Shown: positions 12,184 to 24,746, counted from the first letter of the stretch. The stretch is 64,000 nucleotides of DNA from Symsagittifera roscoffensis (GCF_963678635.1 NC_087068.1:928001-992000); one strand, 5' to 3'. Numbers and translations: made by a program. Notes: generated by a model from the letters alone, not told the origin.

Positions 12184-12510
12184 GACATGTGTCGGATGAA
12201 CATTTCGTGACGAACAGTTGTCGTCCAGACTCGCTGTCGCTTAGAATTCAACATTTTTTCTGTGCGTAAAGAAAAATCTAATTAAAGAAGGTTGTTAAAA
12301 CAATGAACTTTTCTGATCAATTTATTTAATTTGAAGTCATTGATTTGCTTATAAGTATATATTTTTCGAAACAGTTTTGAGTTCTAGTGATGGTCAACAA
12401 GTGGAGTGTAGTTATGTTGTCATCTGGACAAAATAGAGAACGGGAACACTCGAAAAGTAGCTGAAAGCCTGAAGGATGCATTTTAAAGTGAACTAGCCTT
12501 TAACGCACCT
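12184..12510 (+). repeat. Dispersed repeat B, copy 1
   Basis: Begins GTGTCGGATGAACATTTCG and ends GGATGCATTTTAAAGTGAA. It is closely matched by 20811-21100. Its last 60 bases (from GAACGGGAA) also occur just before the 480-bp repeat copies at 18891 and 24747, so it is probably one end of a larger element. Confidence 0.8.
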
Positions 12511-12599
12511 TCGGTGCTTCGAAATTATTCGACAACTCATGAAAATCCGCATATATTGGAAACAACATCTGCAAACTTTTAGTGTACTGACTGCAACCA

Positions 12600-13045
12600 A
12601 TTACAGGGTTGGTAATTTCGAACTTTTTATTTTTTTAAATCCCATTTTAAAAGCGTCATCTCGAAAACTTGATGGGCCTCTGAAGAAATTTGGAGGCCAG
12701 ATTTGCAACCACTGAGAGTCCCTGAGAGCACCCTACTATAGGGTTAGGAATTCAAAGTTTTGGGGAAATTTTTTAAACCTAAGTTTCCCGAAAAAAAAAT
12801 TGAAAAAAACGTCTTATCTCGGAAATTAAAAGGATTTGAGCATTCATATTAAGAGGCAAGATTTGAGACAACTGGGTGTACGCTGACAATAAGGTTGTAT
12901 CTTCATCCTAAAAAAAATCAAAAAACGTTTCATCTCGAAAACTACAAGTTATTGAGCAGTCATATTAAGAGGCAAGATTCGCAATCCTTGAGAGTACTCT
13001 GACAGGACCTAACCACATGGTTGGGAATTTTAGATTTAAAAAAAA
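12600..13045 (+). repeat. Diverged satellite monomers (about 165 bp)
   Basis: Successive blocks carry a CGTCATCTCGAAAACT-like core, a GGAGGC-like motif and a GTACTCTGACAGTACCC-like motif. The monomers here are more divergent than those inside the higher-order array that follows, as expected at an array edge. Confidence 0.7.
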
Positions 13046-14016
13046 TATATTAATTCAAGTTTTCTGAAAATTTTTAAAAAAATCACAAAAAACGTCATAT
13101 CTCGAAAACTACAAGGTTTTCAACAGTCCTATTTGGAGGTAAGATTTGTAACTCCTTGTTAGTACTCTGACAGTACCCAACTACAAGGTTAAAAAATTCA
13201 GATTTTTTAAAAAATAATAATTTAAGTTTTCTGAAAATTTTAGAAAAAATCACAAAAAACGTCATATCTCGGAAACTACAAGGATTTGAGCAGTCATATT
13301 TGGAGGCAAGACTCGCAATCCTTGATAGTACTCTGACGGGATCCAACTACAGGGTAGGGAACTTCAAATTTTGCAAAAAAAAAATTAAAATAAATTTTCT
13401 GACAATTTTTTCAAAAAACCACAAAAACCTTCATATCTCGAAAACTACAAGAATTTGAACAGTCATATTTGGAGGCAAGATTTGTAACTTCTTGATAGTA
13501 CTCTGACAGTACCCGACTACATGGTTGAAAAATTCAGATTTAAAAAAAAATAATTTAAATTTTCTGAAAATTTTTGAAAAAATCATAAAAAACGTCATAT
13601 ATCGAAAACTACAAGGATTTGAGCAGTCATATTTGGAGGCAAGACTCGCAATCCTTGATAGTACTCTGACAGTACCCACCTACAGGGATGGGAACTTCAA
13701 GTTCTGTAAATTGTTTTGTTAATTGAAATTTCTGAAAATTTTTGAAAAAATCTCAAAAATCGTCTATCTCTTTCACTAAAATGATTCGGGTATTCAAAAT
13801 TGGAGGCCAAATTCGCAACCCCTAATTCAATATTGGGCTGCTTAATTAAAACTCGGTAAAATAACCATTAAAATCAAATTAGAAAATCGAAAAAAAAATT
13901 CTTAACCATTGCAATATACGATATAGCTTAAACATGCTAAAATAATACGTTGAAAAAGCTTAAACATGGCGAGATAGTGAAGCCCGCATTTAAATATATA
14001 ATATATTTTAAAAATT

Positions 14017-14480
14017 CAGACTGAGGTAAACTATTTGCGCTCAGTTTGTTTGAAACAAATGACTGTTTGAGAGAGCGAGAAAACTAATGTTCCAATACTA
14101 AATTCGCCTTTTGACGCACAGAAGAAAAGTTTAAAATTCAAAAAGATATATTTCGCTCCTAGTAACAAACCATTTATGGCAAACAAGAATGCTTGTATCA
14201 GGGTGAAGCCCTGAATGTTCCGACTGCCTTTTAGGGTTTATGGAGCAGTTATAACATAAAAAAATTAAATGAAACAAAATAGAATGAAATTTTTTTATTT
14301 TGAAATTTTTTATGAAAATCATCCCCCCCACACGCCCTATTAAGTATAAAAGGATAGATTTCGCTCCTTGTAACAAATCAATTATGGCAAATAAGCTTCA
14401 TTCAACCAATTTGGAACAATTTCTAAGACGGATTAAATCTCCGCTTACGCGTTATTAGCGCGAAATATATCGCGCGTTAA
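14017..14480 (+). repeat. Repeat X, copy 1 (in satellite unit 1)
   Basis: A block of about 465 bp from CAGACTGAGGTAAAC to a conserved palindromic end GCGCGAAATATATCGCGC followed by GTTAA. It includes a C-rich CATCCCCCCCACACGCCC stretch. No coding potential. Confidence 0.8.
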
Positions 14481-15466
14481 TTGTCCCAAAAAATATATTA
14501 ATTCAAGTTTTCTGAAAATTTTTGAAAAAAACACAAAAAAACGTCATATCTCGAAAACTACAAGGATTTCAACAGTCCTATTTGGAGGCAAGATTTGTAA
14601 CTCCTTGATAGTACTCTGACAGTACCCAACTACAAGGTTGAAAAATTCAGATTTTTTAAAAAAAAATAACAATTTAAGTTTTCTGAAAATTTTTGAAAAA
14701 ATCACAAAAAACGTCATATCTGGGAAACTACAAAGAATTGAGCAGTCATATTTGGAGGCAAAATTCGCAATCTTTGAGAACACTCTGACGGGATCCAACT
14801 ACAGGGTTGGGAACTTCAAATTTTGCAAAAAAAAATTAAAATAAATTTTCTGAAAATTTTTTCAAAAAATCACAAAAACCGTCATATCTCGAAAACTACA
14901 AGAATTTGAACAGTCATACTTGGAGGCAAGATTTGTAACTTCTTGATAGTACTCTGACGGTACCCAACTACATGGTTGAAAAATTCAGATTTAAAAAAAA
15001 ATAATTTAAATTTTCTGAAAATTTTTGAAAAAATCACAAAAAACGTCATATCTCGAAAACTACAAGAATTTGAGCAGTCATATTTGGAGGCAAGACTCGC
15101 AATCCTTGATAGTACTCTGACAGTACCCATCTACAGGGATGGGAACTTCAAGTTTTGTAAATTGTTTTGTTAATTGAATTTTCTGAAAATTTTTGAAAAA
15201 ATCTCAAAAATCGTCTATCTCTTCAACTAAAATGATTCGGGTATTCAAAATTGGAGGCCAAATTCGCAACCCGTAATTCGATATTGGGCTGCTTAATTAA
15301 AACTCGGTAAAATAACCATTAAAATCAAATTAGAAAATCGAAAAAAAACTCTTAACCATTGCAATATACGATATAGCTTAAACATGCTAAAATGATACGT
15401 TGAAAAAGCTTTAATATGGCGAGATAGTGAAGCCCGCATTTAAATATATAATAGATTTAAAAAATT

Positions 15467-15931
15467 CAGACTGAGGTAAACAATTTGCGCTCAGTTTGTT
15501 TGAAACAAATGACTGTTTGAGAGAGCGAGAAAACTAATGTTCCAATACTAAATTCGCCTTTTGACGCACAGGAAGAAAAGTTTAAAATTCAAAAAGATAT
15601 ATTTCGCTCCTAGTAACAAACCATTTATGGCAAACAAGAATGCTCGTATCAGGGTGAAGCCCTGATTGTTCCGACAGCCTTTTAAGGTTTATGGAGCAGT
15701 TATAACATAAAAAAATTAAATGAAACAAAATAGAATGAAATTTTTTTAATTTGAAATTTTTTATGAAAATCATCCCCCCCACACGCCCTATTAAGTATAA
15801 AAGGATAGATTTCGCTCCTTGTAACAAATCAATTATGGCAAATAAGCTTCGTTCAACCAATTTGGAACAATTTCTAAGACGGAATAAATCTCCGCTCACG
15901 CGTTATTAGCGCGAAATATATCGCGCGTTAA
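15467..15931 (+). repeat. Repeat X, copy 2
   Basis: Same limits as copy 1 and nearly identical to copy 3, as part of the 1451-bp unit. Confidence 0.8.
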
Positions 15932-16917
15932 TTGTCCCAAAAAATATATTAATTCAAGTTTTCTGAAAATTTTTGAAAAAAACACAAAAAAACGTCATAT
16001 CTCGAAAACTACAAGGATTTCAACAGTCCTATTTGGAGGCAAGATTTGTAACTCCTTGATAGTACTCTGACAGTACCCAACTACAAGGTTGAAAAATTCA
16101 GATTTTTTAAAAAAAAATAACAATTTAAGTTTTCTGAAAATTTTTGAAAAAATCACAAAAAACGTCATATCTGGGAAACTACAAAGAATTGAGCAGTCAT
16201 ATTTGGAGGCAAAATTCGCAATCTTTGAGAACACTCTGACGGGATCCAACTACAGGGTTGGGAACTTCAAATTTTGCAAAAAAAAATTAAAATAAATTTT
16301 CTGAAAATTTTTTCAAAAAATCACAAAAACCGTCATATCTCGAAAACTACAAGAATTTGAACAGTCATACTTGGAGGCAAGATTTGTAACTTCTTGATAG
16401 TACTCTGACGGTACCCAACTACATGGTTGAAAAATTCAGATTTAAAAAAAAATAATTTAAATTTTCTGAAAATTTTTGAAAAAATCACAAAAAACGTCAT
16501 ATCTCGAAAACTACAAGAATTTGAGCAGTCATATTTGGAGGCAAGACTCGCAATCCTTGATAGTACTCTGACAGTACCCATCTACAGGGATGGGAACTTC
16601 AAGTTTTGTAAATTGTTTTGTTAATTGAATTTTCTGAAAATTTTTGAAAAAATCTCAAAAATCGTCTATCTCTTCAACTAAAATGATTCGGGTATTCAAA
16701 ATTGGAGGCCAAATTCGCAACCCGTAATTCGATATTGGGCTGCTTAATTAAAACTCGGTAAAATAACCATTAAAATCAAATTAGAAAATCGAAAAAAAAC
16801 TCTTAACCATTGCAATATACGATATAGCTTAAACATGCTAAAATGATACGTTGAAAAAGCTTTAATATGGCGAGATAGTGAAGCCCGCATTTAAATATAT
16901 AATAGATTTAAAAAATT

Positions 16918-17382
16918 CAGACTGAGGTAAACAATTTGCGCTCAGTTTGTTTGAAACAAATGACTGTTTGAGAGAGCGAGAAAACTAATGTTCCAATACT
17001 AAATTCGCCTTTTGACGCACAGGAAGAAAAGTTTAAAATTCAAAAAGATATATTTCGCTCCTAGTAACAAACCATTTATGGCAAACAAGAATGCTCGTAT
17101 CAGGGTGAAGCCCTGATTGTTCCGACAGCCTTTTAAGGTTTATGGAGCAGTTATAACATAAAAAAATTAAATGAAACAAAATAGAATGAAATTTTTTTAA
17201 TTTGAAATTTTTTATGAAAATCATCCCCCCCACACGCCCTATTAAGTATAAAAGGATAGATTTCGCTCCTTGTAACAAATCAATTATGGCAAATAAGCTT
17301 CGTTCAACCAATTTGGAACAATTTCTAAGACGGAATAAATCTCCGCTCACGCGTTATTAGCGCGAAATATATCGCGCGTTAA
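16918..17382 (+). repeat. Repeat X, copy 3
   Basis: Same limits as copy 2. To its right begins the sequence shared with 22035 onward, so this copy lies within the large duplicated segment. Confidence 0.8.
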
Positions 17383-18307
17383 CTGTCCCAAATTGGCCAA
17401 AATGGCATTCTTCAAACCGCCATATCTACGCAAAAAATAATCACAGGTGAAATGTCTTTTCAAAATTAAGCTCAGGAAAACGACACCTTTTGAATGATAC
17501 TTGAAAATCCTGTCAAAAATGGCTGGTTAAAAAATCGATTTTCGTCTGAAAAAACCCACCCCGAGCACAAATATTCCGTTACTTTCGCTACGAAAGACGG
17601 AACAATAAGTCATGAAATCTAATTCCTAAAATGGAGTATAGTAATTTTGTTTAATCAAAACATTGCGCACAATAAAATAGCAACTGTAATTTGAGAATAA
17701 ATCAGATCAAGAAAGAAGCTAAAGCGATAACAAAACTGCTCTTAACTTTCAAAAATGAACTAAATGACAAACGACTATAGGCTTGCAGAAAGCAACGAAA
17801 CAAACTTAAGAAATTAATTATGTTCTGCTTCTTTTTCTAAAAGTAGACAACAGATCGAACATTGATAGAAAAAAAATGTAAGAAAAAGATTGCTTACAGC
17901 AGTGATTTATTCAAACATTCTATTGAACAATCCAATCTAACCTCGAACCACTTGACAAATTATTTTACAACACACGGCAAAAAACTGGCAAAAACCAAAA
18001 ATTAACACGTAGAGTGCAAAAACACAATCTAAAAATGCAAAAAAATGTAGTGCTTTCCCAAAAAAGTTTGGCGAAGTGTTTGATGCAACTTGGAATTTTA
18101 AAGAAGATTATCGGTAAATGCTTTTGAAATCCACAATTATCAGGGAACATCCAAGAGTACTGCACTGGCACCTTCTTTATGGCAGTGTTTGTTAATTCTA
18201 CTCCAAAAAAATTTCCAAGCTTGTATTAAAACTGCAATGTGACTTCCTTGAACAAAAATTAGGGGTCAGAAAATTATTACTCCTCCCAGCAAACAATTGG
18301 GTGTTCC

Positions 18308-18710
18308 ATAAGACTTGCAAGAATGTTCCAGAACGTTCCAAATCATTTTAAGAAGGCGGAACGCGGAGTATTTATGTCGTATATTCACATGGTTAAGCTC
18401 GGCAGTTGGAACGTTCTGGAACGTTCCTGGAACACTTGTGGAACATTTTTCAAACCCTGATTGGAACAAAATGGAACGGTCAATCGGCTTTCCGACTGCT
18501 GCCAGATATACAAATTGTGTGGAACGTTCCAGATTCTTCCGTTTTAGGAACAAAATTGGAGAGCGTTTTCGGATTATTCTGGAACAACAACTAAGAACGT
18601 TTCAGAAACATGCCGGAGCATTATCGGGGATTGTTTTGGAAACGTTTCGTTGAACAACTAAGAACGTTTCAGAAACACGCCGGAGCATTATCGTGGAACG
18701 TTTTGGAAAT
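18308..18710 (+). promoter_or_regulatory. Cluster of heat-shock-element-like GAAnnTTC arrays, copy I
   Basis: Heat shock factor binds alternating 5-bp nGAAn/nTTCn units, three or more being functional. Two perfect four-unit arrays are seen: 18320-18339 (AGAATGTTCCAGAACGTTCC) and 18408-18427 (GGAACGTTCTGGAACGTTCC). A third at 18521-18540 has one base changed in its third unit. More dispersed GAACGTT units follow to 18710, including a direct repeat of about 60 bp. No host gene start is recognised beside it, so a regulatory role is inferred from the motif alone. Confidence 0.5.
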
Positions 18711-18890
18711 AATTCGTCCTAAACACAAACACTATGGCCCCACAAATTCATTATTTGCCACTGGTGTTTGTTCCATATGCACACCATTGGTCACTGGGTG
18801 GCGCTATGGCAGAACAAAATCTGAGAACGGGAAGACTCGAAAAGTGGCTGAAAGCCCCAAGGATGCATTTTAAAGTGAAACAAAAAATTT

Positions 18891-19364
18891 CAGACTGAGG
18901 TAAACAATTTGCGCTTAGTTTGTTTGAAACAAATGACTGTTTGAGAGAGCGAGAAAACTAATGTTCCAATACTAAATTCGCTTTTTGACGCACAGGAAGA
19001 AAAGTTTAAAATTCAAAGTGATATATTTCGCTCCTAGTAGCAAATCATTTATGGCAAACAAGAATGCTCGCATCAGGGCGAAGCCCTGAATGTTCCGACT
19101 GCTTTTTAAGGTTTATGGAGCAGTTATAACATTAATAGTTAAATGAAACAAAATAGAAAGAAATTTTTTTTAGTTTGAAATTTTTTATGAAAATCATCAC
19201 CCCCCCCCCCCCCCCACACGCCCTATAAAGTACATAAGGATACATTTCGCTCCTTGTAACAAATCAATTATGGCAAGTGAGCTTCGTTCAACCAATTTGG
19301 AACGAGTTCTAAGACGGAATAAATCTCCGCTTACGCGTTAATAGCGCGAAATATATCGCGCTTA
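18891..19364 (+). repeat. Repeat X, copy 4
   Basis: Diverged from copies 1-3, with a longer C homopolymer near 19199-19216 and an end reading GCGCGAAATATATCGCGC then TTAA. The 60 bases before it match the end of repeat B. Confidence 0.8.
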
Positions 19365-20810
19365 ATGATCAGTCTTTTTGAGGAAAAAGAAAGAAAAAAC
19401 AGACAAAGAATGCCTTAGCTGGCCTACAAAAAGTCCGGAAAAGAATCAGACCCAAGTTTTTGGACCATTTTGAGGAAAATATGAGAATAGCTAATTATAA
19501 ATTTTTTCGAAAAAAAAGAGCACCTTGACATTCATGATGCTCTTTGTTAATCATAATTCCTGCAATGACGCAAACTCTCCGAAAGCACACAAGGCACAAA
19601 TTTCTCTCAAATATTTGCGCGTTTTTTTCTCAATTTTGTTGTAATCTGAAAATAAACAGAAATGTAAAAAATGAATTATCGCCCAACGCAAGTTCAATGG
19701 AGCTATAATTCCATACAAAACATTGGGACTAGCGTTAATTTTGAACGAAGCAGAAACAGACCTTCAGACCACTTGCGATAAAAAACATGATATGTTCTTG
19801 AAGTTGTTTTTAGAGGACTGTTTCAAAAACACACTGTAATTACTTTTTTCAAATAACTTCAACTCGTTCAGGACTAGTGTTCAAGCTAAATTTTTTTCAT
19901 TGAATTTCAAAACCATTAAACCTCATTTGACAAATTCAAAACGTAGGTGATGGAATCATTTCACTTGTGAACCACAGGAAAATCGTTTTTTGTTTACTTC
20001 AAAAACCTGTAATTAGTTCGAATCAGCACTTCGGAAAATTAAAATTATACGGCCCGATTCAGAGTTTGCTTGTGACTTAACTAAAAACAACGAAAAGAAA
20101 TTATATTCTTAAATCGTAGTAGTTTTCAACTTGACACAAAAAAATCAAAGCAAAAACTACATACATGAACCAAAAAAACTAATTATCTTTGTCGACGCAA
20201 GCATATGCGTTACCTCTAGTGCTGCCGTGAGAGTGGGAATGTTTCACCTATGGTAATTCCAATATATAAACATTCCTGAGTTTTAGAAAAACTTGGTAAG
20301 AATAAGTTATAAATTTAATTTGAATAAAAAAACAAAATAAAAACTATTTCAAAAAAAACTCCCACACCAGCCCTGGTTGCGGTCATCTGAGCCAAAAAAC
20401 TGACCGGCTGCGGCACTATATCGACAAACAGTAGCAATATTAAAATCATGAATCCCCCCCCAAAAAATCGATTTTTGGTAACGGTACGCTGCTACATAAA
20501 ACACGATTTCAAAACTTTCTTCTTGAAATAGGTATTACAAATCAGTATTAGTTGTTCTGCTAAAATAATGTTATGCACATTAATTGCTTAAAAGGTAGAA
20601 AATAGCCAAAAAAATGGAAAAGAGTATATCAGTTCCAGGAAACCAAAAAAAGATTTAGTTTTTTTCCAAATAGTTTTCCTTTTTCGAAAATCGAAGAAAA
20701 ACATCACGTTAAAGCTCTTTGAAATTCGTGAATCCTCTATAATTGACTCTTTTTTCATTAAACACAGAAGCAACACCAACATAAAAAATAAGAAGTCGAT
20801 AAAAATAAGA
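19365..20810. other. Unassigned AT-rich DNA, duplicated at 25227-26690
   Basis: The sequence is almost identical to the right part of copy II. Short frames only; a C homopolymer near 20453-20461 differs in length between the copies. No gene is supported in either. Confidence 0.6.
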
Positions 20811-21100
20811 TGTGTCGGATGAACATTTCGTGACGAACAGTTGTCGTCCAGACTCGCTGTCGCTTAGAATTCAACATTTTTTCTGTGCGTAAAGAAAAAT
20901 CTAATTAAAGAAGGTTAAAACAATGAACTATTCTGATCAAGTTATTGATTTGCTCATATGTATATATTTTTCGAAACATTTTTGAGTTCTAGTGGGAGTC
21001 AACAAGTGGGGTGTAGTTATGTTGTCATCTGAACAAAATAGAGAACGGGAAGACTCCAAAAATAACTGAAAGCCTGAGGGATGCATTTTAAAGTGAATTT
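20811..21100 (+). repeat. Dispersed repeat B, copy 2
   Basis: Matches 12184-12510 from GTGTCGGATGAACATTTCG onward and runs into a 20-base stub of repeat X at 21109, which then jumps abruptly into satellite sequence at about 21127. That jump marks a recombination junction. Confidence 0.8.
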
Positions 21101-21570
21101 AAAAAAATCAGACTGAGGTAAACAATTTTGAAAAAATCACAAAAAACGTCATATCTCGAAAACTACAAGAATTTGAGCAGTCATATTTGGAGGCAAGACT
21201 CGCAATCCTTGATAGTACTCTGACAGTACCCACCTACAGGGATGGGAACTTCAAGTTTTGTAAATTGTTTTGTTAATTGAATTTTCTGAAAATTTTTGAA
21301 AAAATCTCAAAAATCGTCTATCTCTTCAACTAAAATGATTCGGGTATTCAAAATTGGAGGCCAAATTCGCAACCCGTAATTCGATATTGGGCTGCTTAAT
21401 TAAAACTCGGTAAAATAACCATTAAAATCAAATTAGAAAATCGAAAAAAAAACTCTTAACCATTGCAATATACGATATAGCTTAAACATGCTAAAATGAT
21501 ACGTTGAAAAAGCTTTAACATGGCGAGATAGTGAAGCCCGCATTTAAATATATAATAGATTTAAAAAATT

Positions 21571-22034
21571 CAGACTGAGGTAAACAATTTGCGCTCAGTT
21601 TGTTTGAAACAAATGACTGTTTGAGAGAGCGAGAAAACTAATGTTCCAATACTAAATTCGCCTTTTGACGCACAGGAAGAAAAGTTTAAAACTCAAAAAG
21701 ATATATTTCGCTCCTAGTAGCAAACCATTTATGGCAAACAAGAATGCTCGTATCAGGGTGAAGCTCTGAATGTTCCGACAGCCTTTTAAGGTTTATGGAG
21801 CAGTTATAACATAAAAAAATTAAATGAAACAAAATAGAATGAAATTTTTTTAATTTGAAATTTTTAATGAAAATCATCCCCCCCACACGCCCTATTAAGT
21901 ATAAAAGGATAGATTTCGCTCCTTGTAACAAATCAATTATGGCAAATAAGCTTCGTTCAACCAATTTGGAACAATTTCTAAGACGGAATAAATCTCCGCT
22001 CACGCGTTATTAGCGCGAAATATATCGCGCGTTA
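21571..22034 (+). repeat. Repeat X, copy 5
   Basis: Same limits as copies 2 and 3, with a few substitutions. It is followed by CTGTCCCAAATTGGCC, exactly as copy 3 is. Confidence 0.8.
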
Positions 22035-22970
22035 ACTGTCCCAAATTGGCCAAAATGGCATTCTTCAAACCGCCATATCTACGCAAAAAATAATCACAGG
22101 TGAAATGTCTTTTCAAAATTAAGCTCAGGAAAACGATACCTTTTGAATGATACTTGAAAATCCTGTCAAAAATGGCTGGTTAAAAAATCGATTTTCGTCT
22201 GAAAAAACCCACCCCGAGCACAAATATTCCGTTACTTTCGCTACGAAAGACGGAACAATAAGTCATGAAATCTAATTCCTAAAATGGAGTATAGTAATTT
22301 TGTTTAATCAAAACATTGCGCACAATAAAATAGCAACTGTAATTTGAGAATAAATCAGATCAAGAAAGAAGCTAAAGCGATAACAAAACTGCTCTTAACT
22401 TTCAAAAATGAACTAAATGACAAACGACTATAGGCTTGCAGAAAGCAACGAAACAAACTTAAGAAATTAATTATGTTCTGCTTCTTTTTCTAAAAGTAGA
22501 CAACAGATCGAACATTGATAGAAAAAAATGTAAGAAAAAGATTACTTACAGCAGTGATTTATTCAAACATTCTATTGAACAATCCAATCTAACCTCGAAC
22601 CACTTGACAAATTATTTTACAACATACGGCAAAAAACTGGCAAAAAACCAAAAATTAACACGTAGAGTGCAAAAAACAATCTCAAAATGCAAAAAAAAAT
22701 GTAGTGCTTTCCCAAGCAAGTTTGGCGAAGTGTTTGATGCAACTTGGAATCTTAAAGAAGATTATCGGTAAATGCTTTTGAAATCCACAATTATCAGGTA
22801 ACATCTAAGAGTACTGCACTGGCACCTTCTTTATGGCAGTGTTTGTTAATTCTACTCCGACAAAAAAAAATTCAAGCTTGTACTAAAACTGCAATGTGAA
22901 TTCCTTGAACAAAAATTAGGGGTCAAAAAATTATTACTCCTCCCAGTAAACAATTGGGTGTTCCATAAGT

Positions 22971-23780
22971 GTTCCAAGAATGTTCCAGAACGTTCCAAAT
23001 CATTTGGAGAAGTCGGAACGCGGAGTATTTATGTCGTATGTTCACATGGTTAAGCTCGGCAGTTGGAACGTTCTGGAACGTTCCTGGAATACTTGTGGAA
23101 CAGTTTTCAAACCCTGATTGGAACAAAATGGAACAGTCAATCGGCTTTCCGACTGCTGCCATATATACAAATTGTGAGGAACGTTCCAGAATCTTCCAGG
23201 AACGTTCCATTTGTAGTGCGGCATCCGGGGAATTTCTTCGACGTTCTGGGAATTTCATCGGAACGTTTGCTAAACGTTCTAAGAACGACTTTGGAACACT
23301 TTTCAACGCCTCAATATTTCAACCCCTCGATCGTTCCGGGTCTGTGGTATAGTTTCGTTTTTCCACATTCAGAACGTTTTTGGAACCGTCTAAAAACGTT
23401 TTTGGAACGTATTTCTAACCCTAACGGAAATATCGTTCTGAATTAACATTTCAAAAACATTCTTAAAATTTTCTCTAGCAGGATCTCAATACGTTTCAGG
23501 AACGTTTTAGGAATGTATCTTGGAAAGTTCTGAGAACAATCACAAACATTACAGAAGAACGTTTTTGGAACAAAATTGGAGAACGTTTTCGGATTATTCT
23601 GGAACAACTAAGAACGTTTCAGAAACATGCCGGAGCATTATCGGGGATTGTTTTGGAAACGTTTCGTTGAACAACTAAGAACGTTTAAGAAACATGCCGG
23701 AGCATTATCGTGGAATGTTTTGGAAATAATTCGTCCTATTCTCTGAGGACGCTCTGAGAACGTTTTGAATTCGTTCTGGA
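22971..23780 (+). promoter_or_regulatory. Cluster of heat-shock-element-like GAAnnTTC arrays, copy II
   Basis: Longer version of the cluster at 18308. Perfect four-unit arrays lie at 22977-22996, 23065-23084 and 23178-23197 (GGAACGTTCCAGAATCTTCC), and a further two-unit site at 23199-23208. GAACGTT/AACGTTC half-arrays continue to about 23780. Frames in this block read as repeated peptides because of the motif and are not genes. Confidence 0.5.
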
Positions 23781-24012
23781 ACCTATTGAGGATCTTGGAA
23801 AAAATGTCCGATAAACTAAACAATTTGAAATTCAGAAGTTATAAAGTTGAACACCAAATGAAACAAGACAGAAACAATGAAAAGTTCAGTCTAAGAGTCA
23901 CTGAGGTGTCTGCACAATGGTAGTCGCAGATTGGCAGACAGTGTTCTTGCGGAAAAACTGTGACAACGTCTTTCTCGTTTCGTCTGCCGATATGCCATCA
24001 GTCTCATTTGCA

Positions 24013-24543
24013 CTAATGATAATCGCAGCTTATGTTGTTTTCTCGAAGCATTCGAAGAAAGTAGTGGTGTGCCTTGGGTACCGGAAGCGCGCAATGACTG
24101 AGGGCTCCATCACAAGCTCCAGGGCACATCGTGAACGTTTCTTTGTCGGATAACACTTGATTTCCTCTTTCAGCATCTGCTTCAGCTGAAACAAACTGAG
24201 AACATGTCTGAAACGTTTCAGGAAGATTCTTAGAACATTGAAGATTTTCCAGTGAAACACAATTAACAAACACAATTAACAAACACAATTAAGAAGGTGT
24301 CTGAAACGTTTTTGGAACATTTATCGTAGTTCTCACCGATGTGTTTTTGGCAATTTGTCTGTCGAACGCATGGAAGGCTTCAACGGCAAAGTAGAGACTG
24401 ACATGACAAAACACGGCTACCGTATATTTTGTACCACGACAATGAATATGTTGCAAGCTTAACTCACCGTTCTTGCGCATGACTTTTCGTGCATAATATT
24501 CTTGGGCATACTGTTTCCGCTTTGCAGGATCTTTGAATGGCAT
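24013..24543 (-). CDS. Candidate two-exon gene fragment, unknown (KDPAKRKQY-type start)
   Basis: On the minus strand an ATG at 24543 starts MPFKDPAKRKQYAQEYYA and runs 76 nt to a strong donor AACG|GTGAGT at 24467/24468. A plausible acceptor (GTTTGTTTCAG) precedes 24185; joining in phase 1 keeps a frame open to a stop at 24013-24015, giving a Cys-containing segment. Short basic N-termini of this K-D-P-x-K-R-x-x-Y kind occur in DNA-binding or transposon proteins, but I cannot assign one. The whole unit is absent from duplication copy I. It may be a transposon gene relic. Confidence 0.3.
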
Positions 24544-24746
24544 ACTGAATCCAAAATTCAATGACGTTTGCTTCGTAAACACAAACACTATGGCCCCACA
24601 AATTCATTATTTGCCACTGGTGTTTGTTCCATATGCACACCATTGGTCACTGGGTGGCGCTATGGCACAACAAAATCTGAGAACGGGAAGACTCGAAAAG
24701 TGGCTGAAAGCCCCAAGGATGCATTTTAAAGTGAAACAAAAAATTT

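Larger units (their letters stand above)
13045..17383 (+). repeat. Higher-order satellite array, three units of about 1451 bp
   Basis: Each unit has about five tandem monomers of about 168 bp (core CGTCATATCTCGAAAACTAC, then TTGGAGGCAAGA and AGTACTCTGACAGTACCC) followed by about 650 bp of non-satellite sequence that includes the 480-bp repeat X. Units start near 13045, 14496 and 15947. The second and third appear virtually identical at an offset of exactly 1451 bp, while the first is more diverged. Short frames repeated through the array are by-products. Confidence 0.92.
16476..20805. repeat. Tandem segmental duplication, copy I
   Basis: Matches 21127-26690 in the same orientation: offset about 4651 at the left end and about 5857 at the right. 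Copy I lacks two internal pieces that copy II has (the equivalents of about 23193-23560 and 23745-24577), which accounts for the change in offset. Besides satellite, repeat X and the heat-shock-element-like cluster it holds unassigned AT-rich DNA. Confidence 0.85.

Noticed and set aside
13095-17350. Repeated 65-105-codon frames on both strands in the satellite units
   Set aside because: They recur because the 168-bp monomer and the 1451-bp unit recur; both strands are open in the same place and no protein motif is seen.
18266-23446. Open frames rich in GTF, WNV and ERS peptides on both strands
   Set aside because: They are translations of the GGAACGTTCC-type repeat on either strand.
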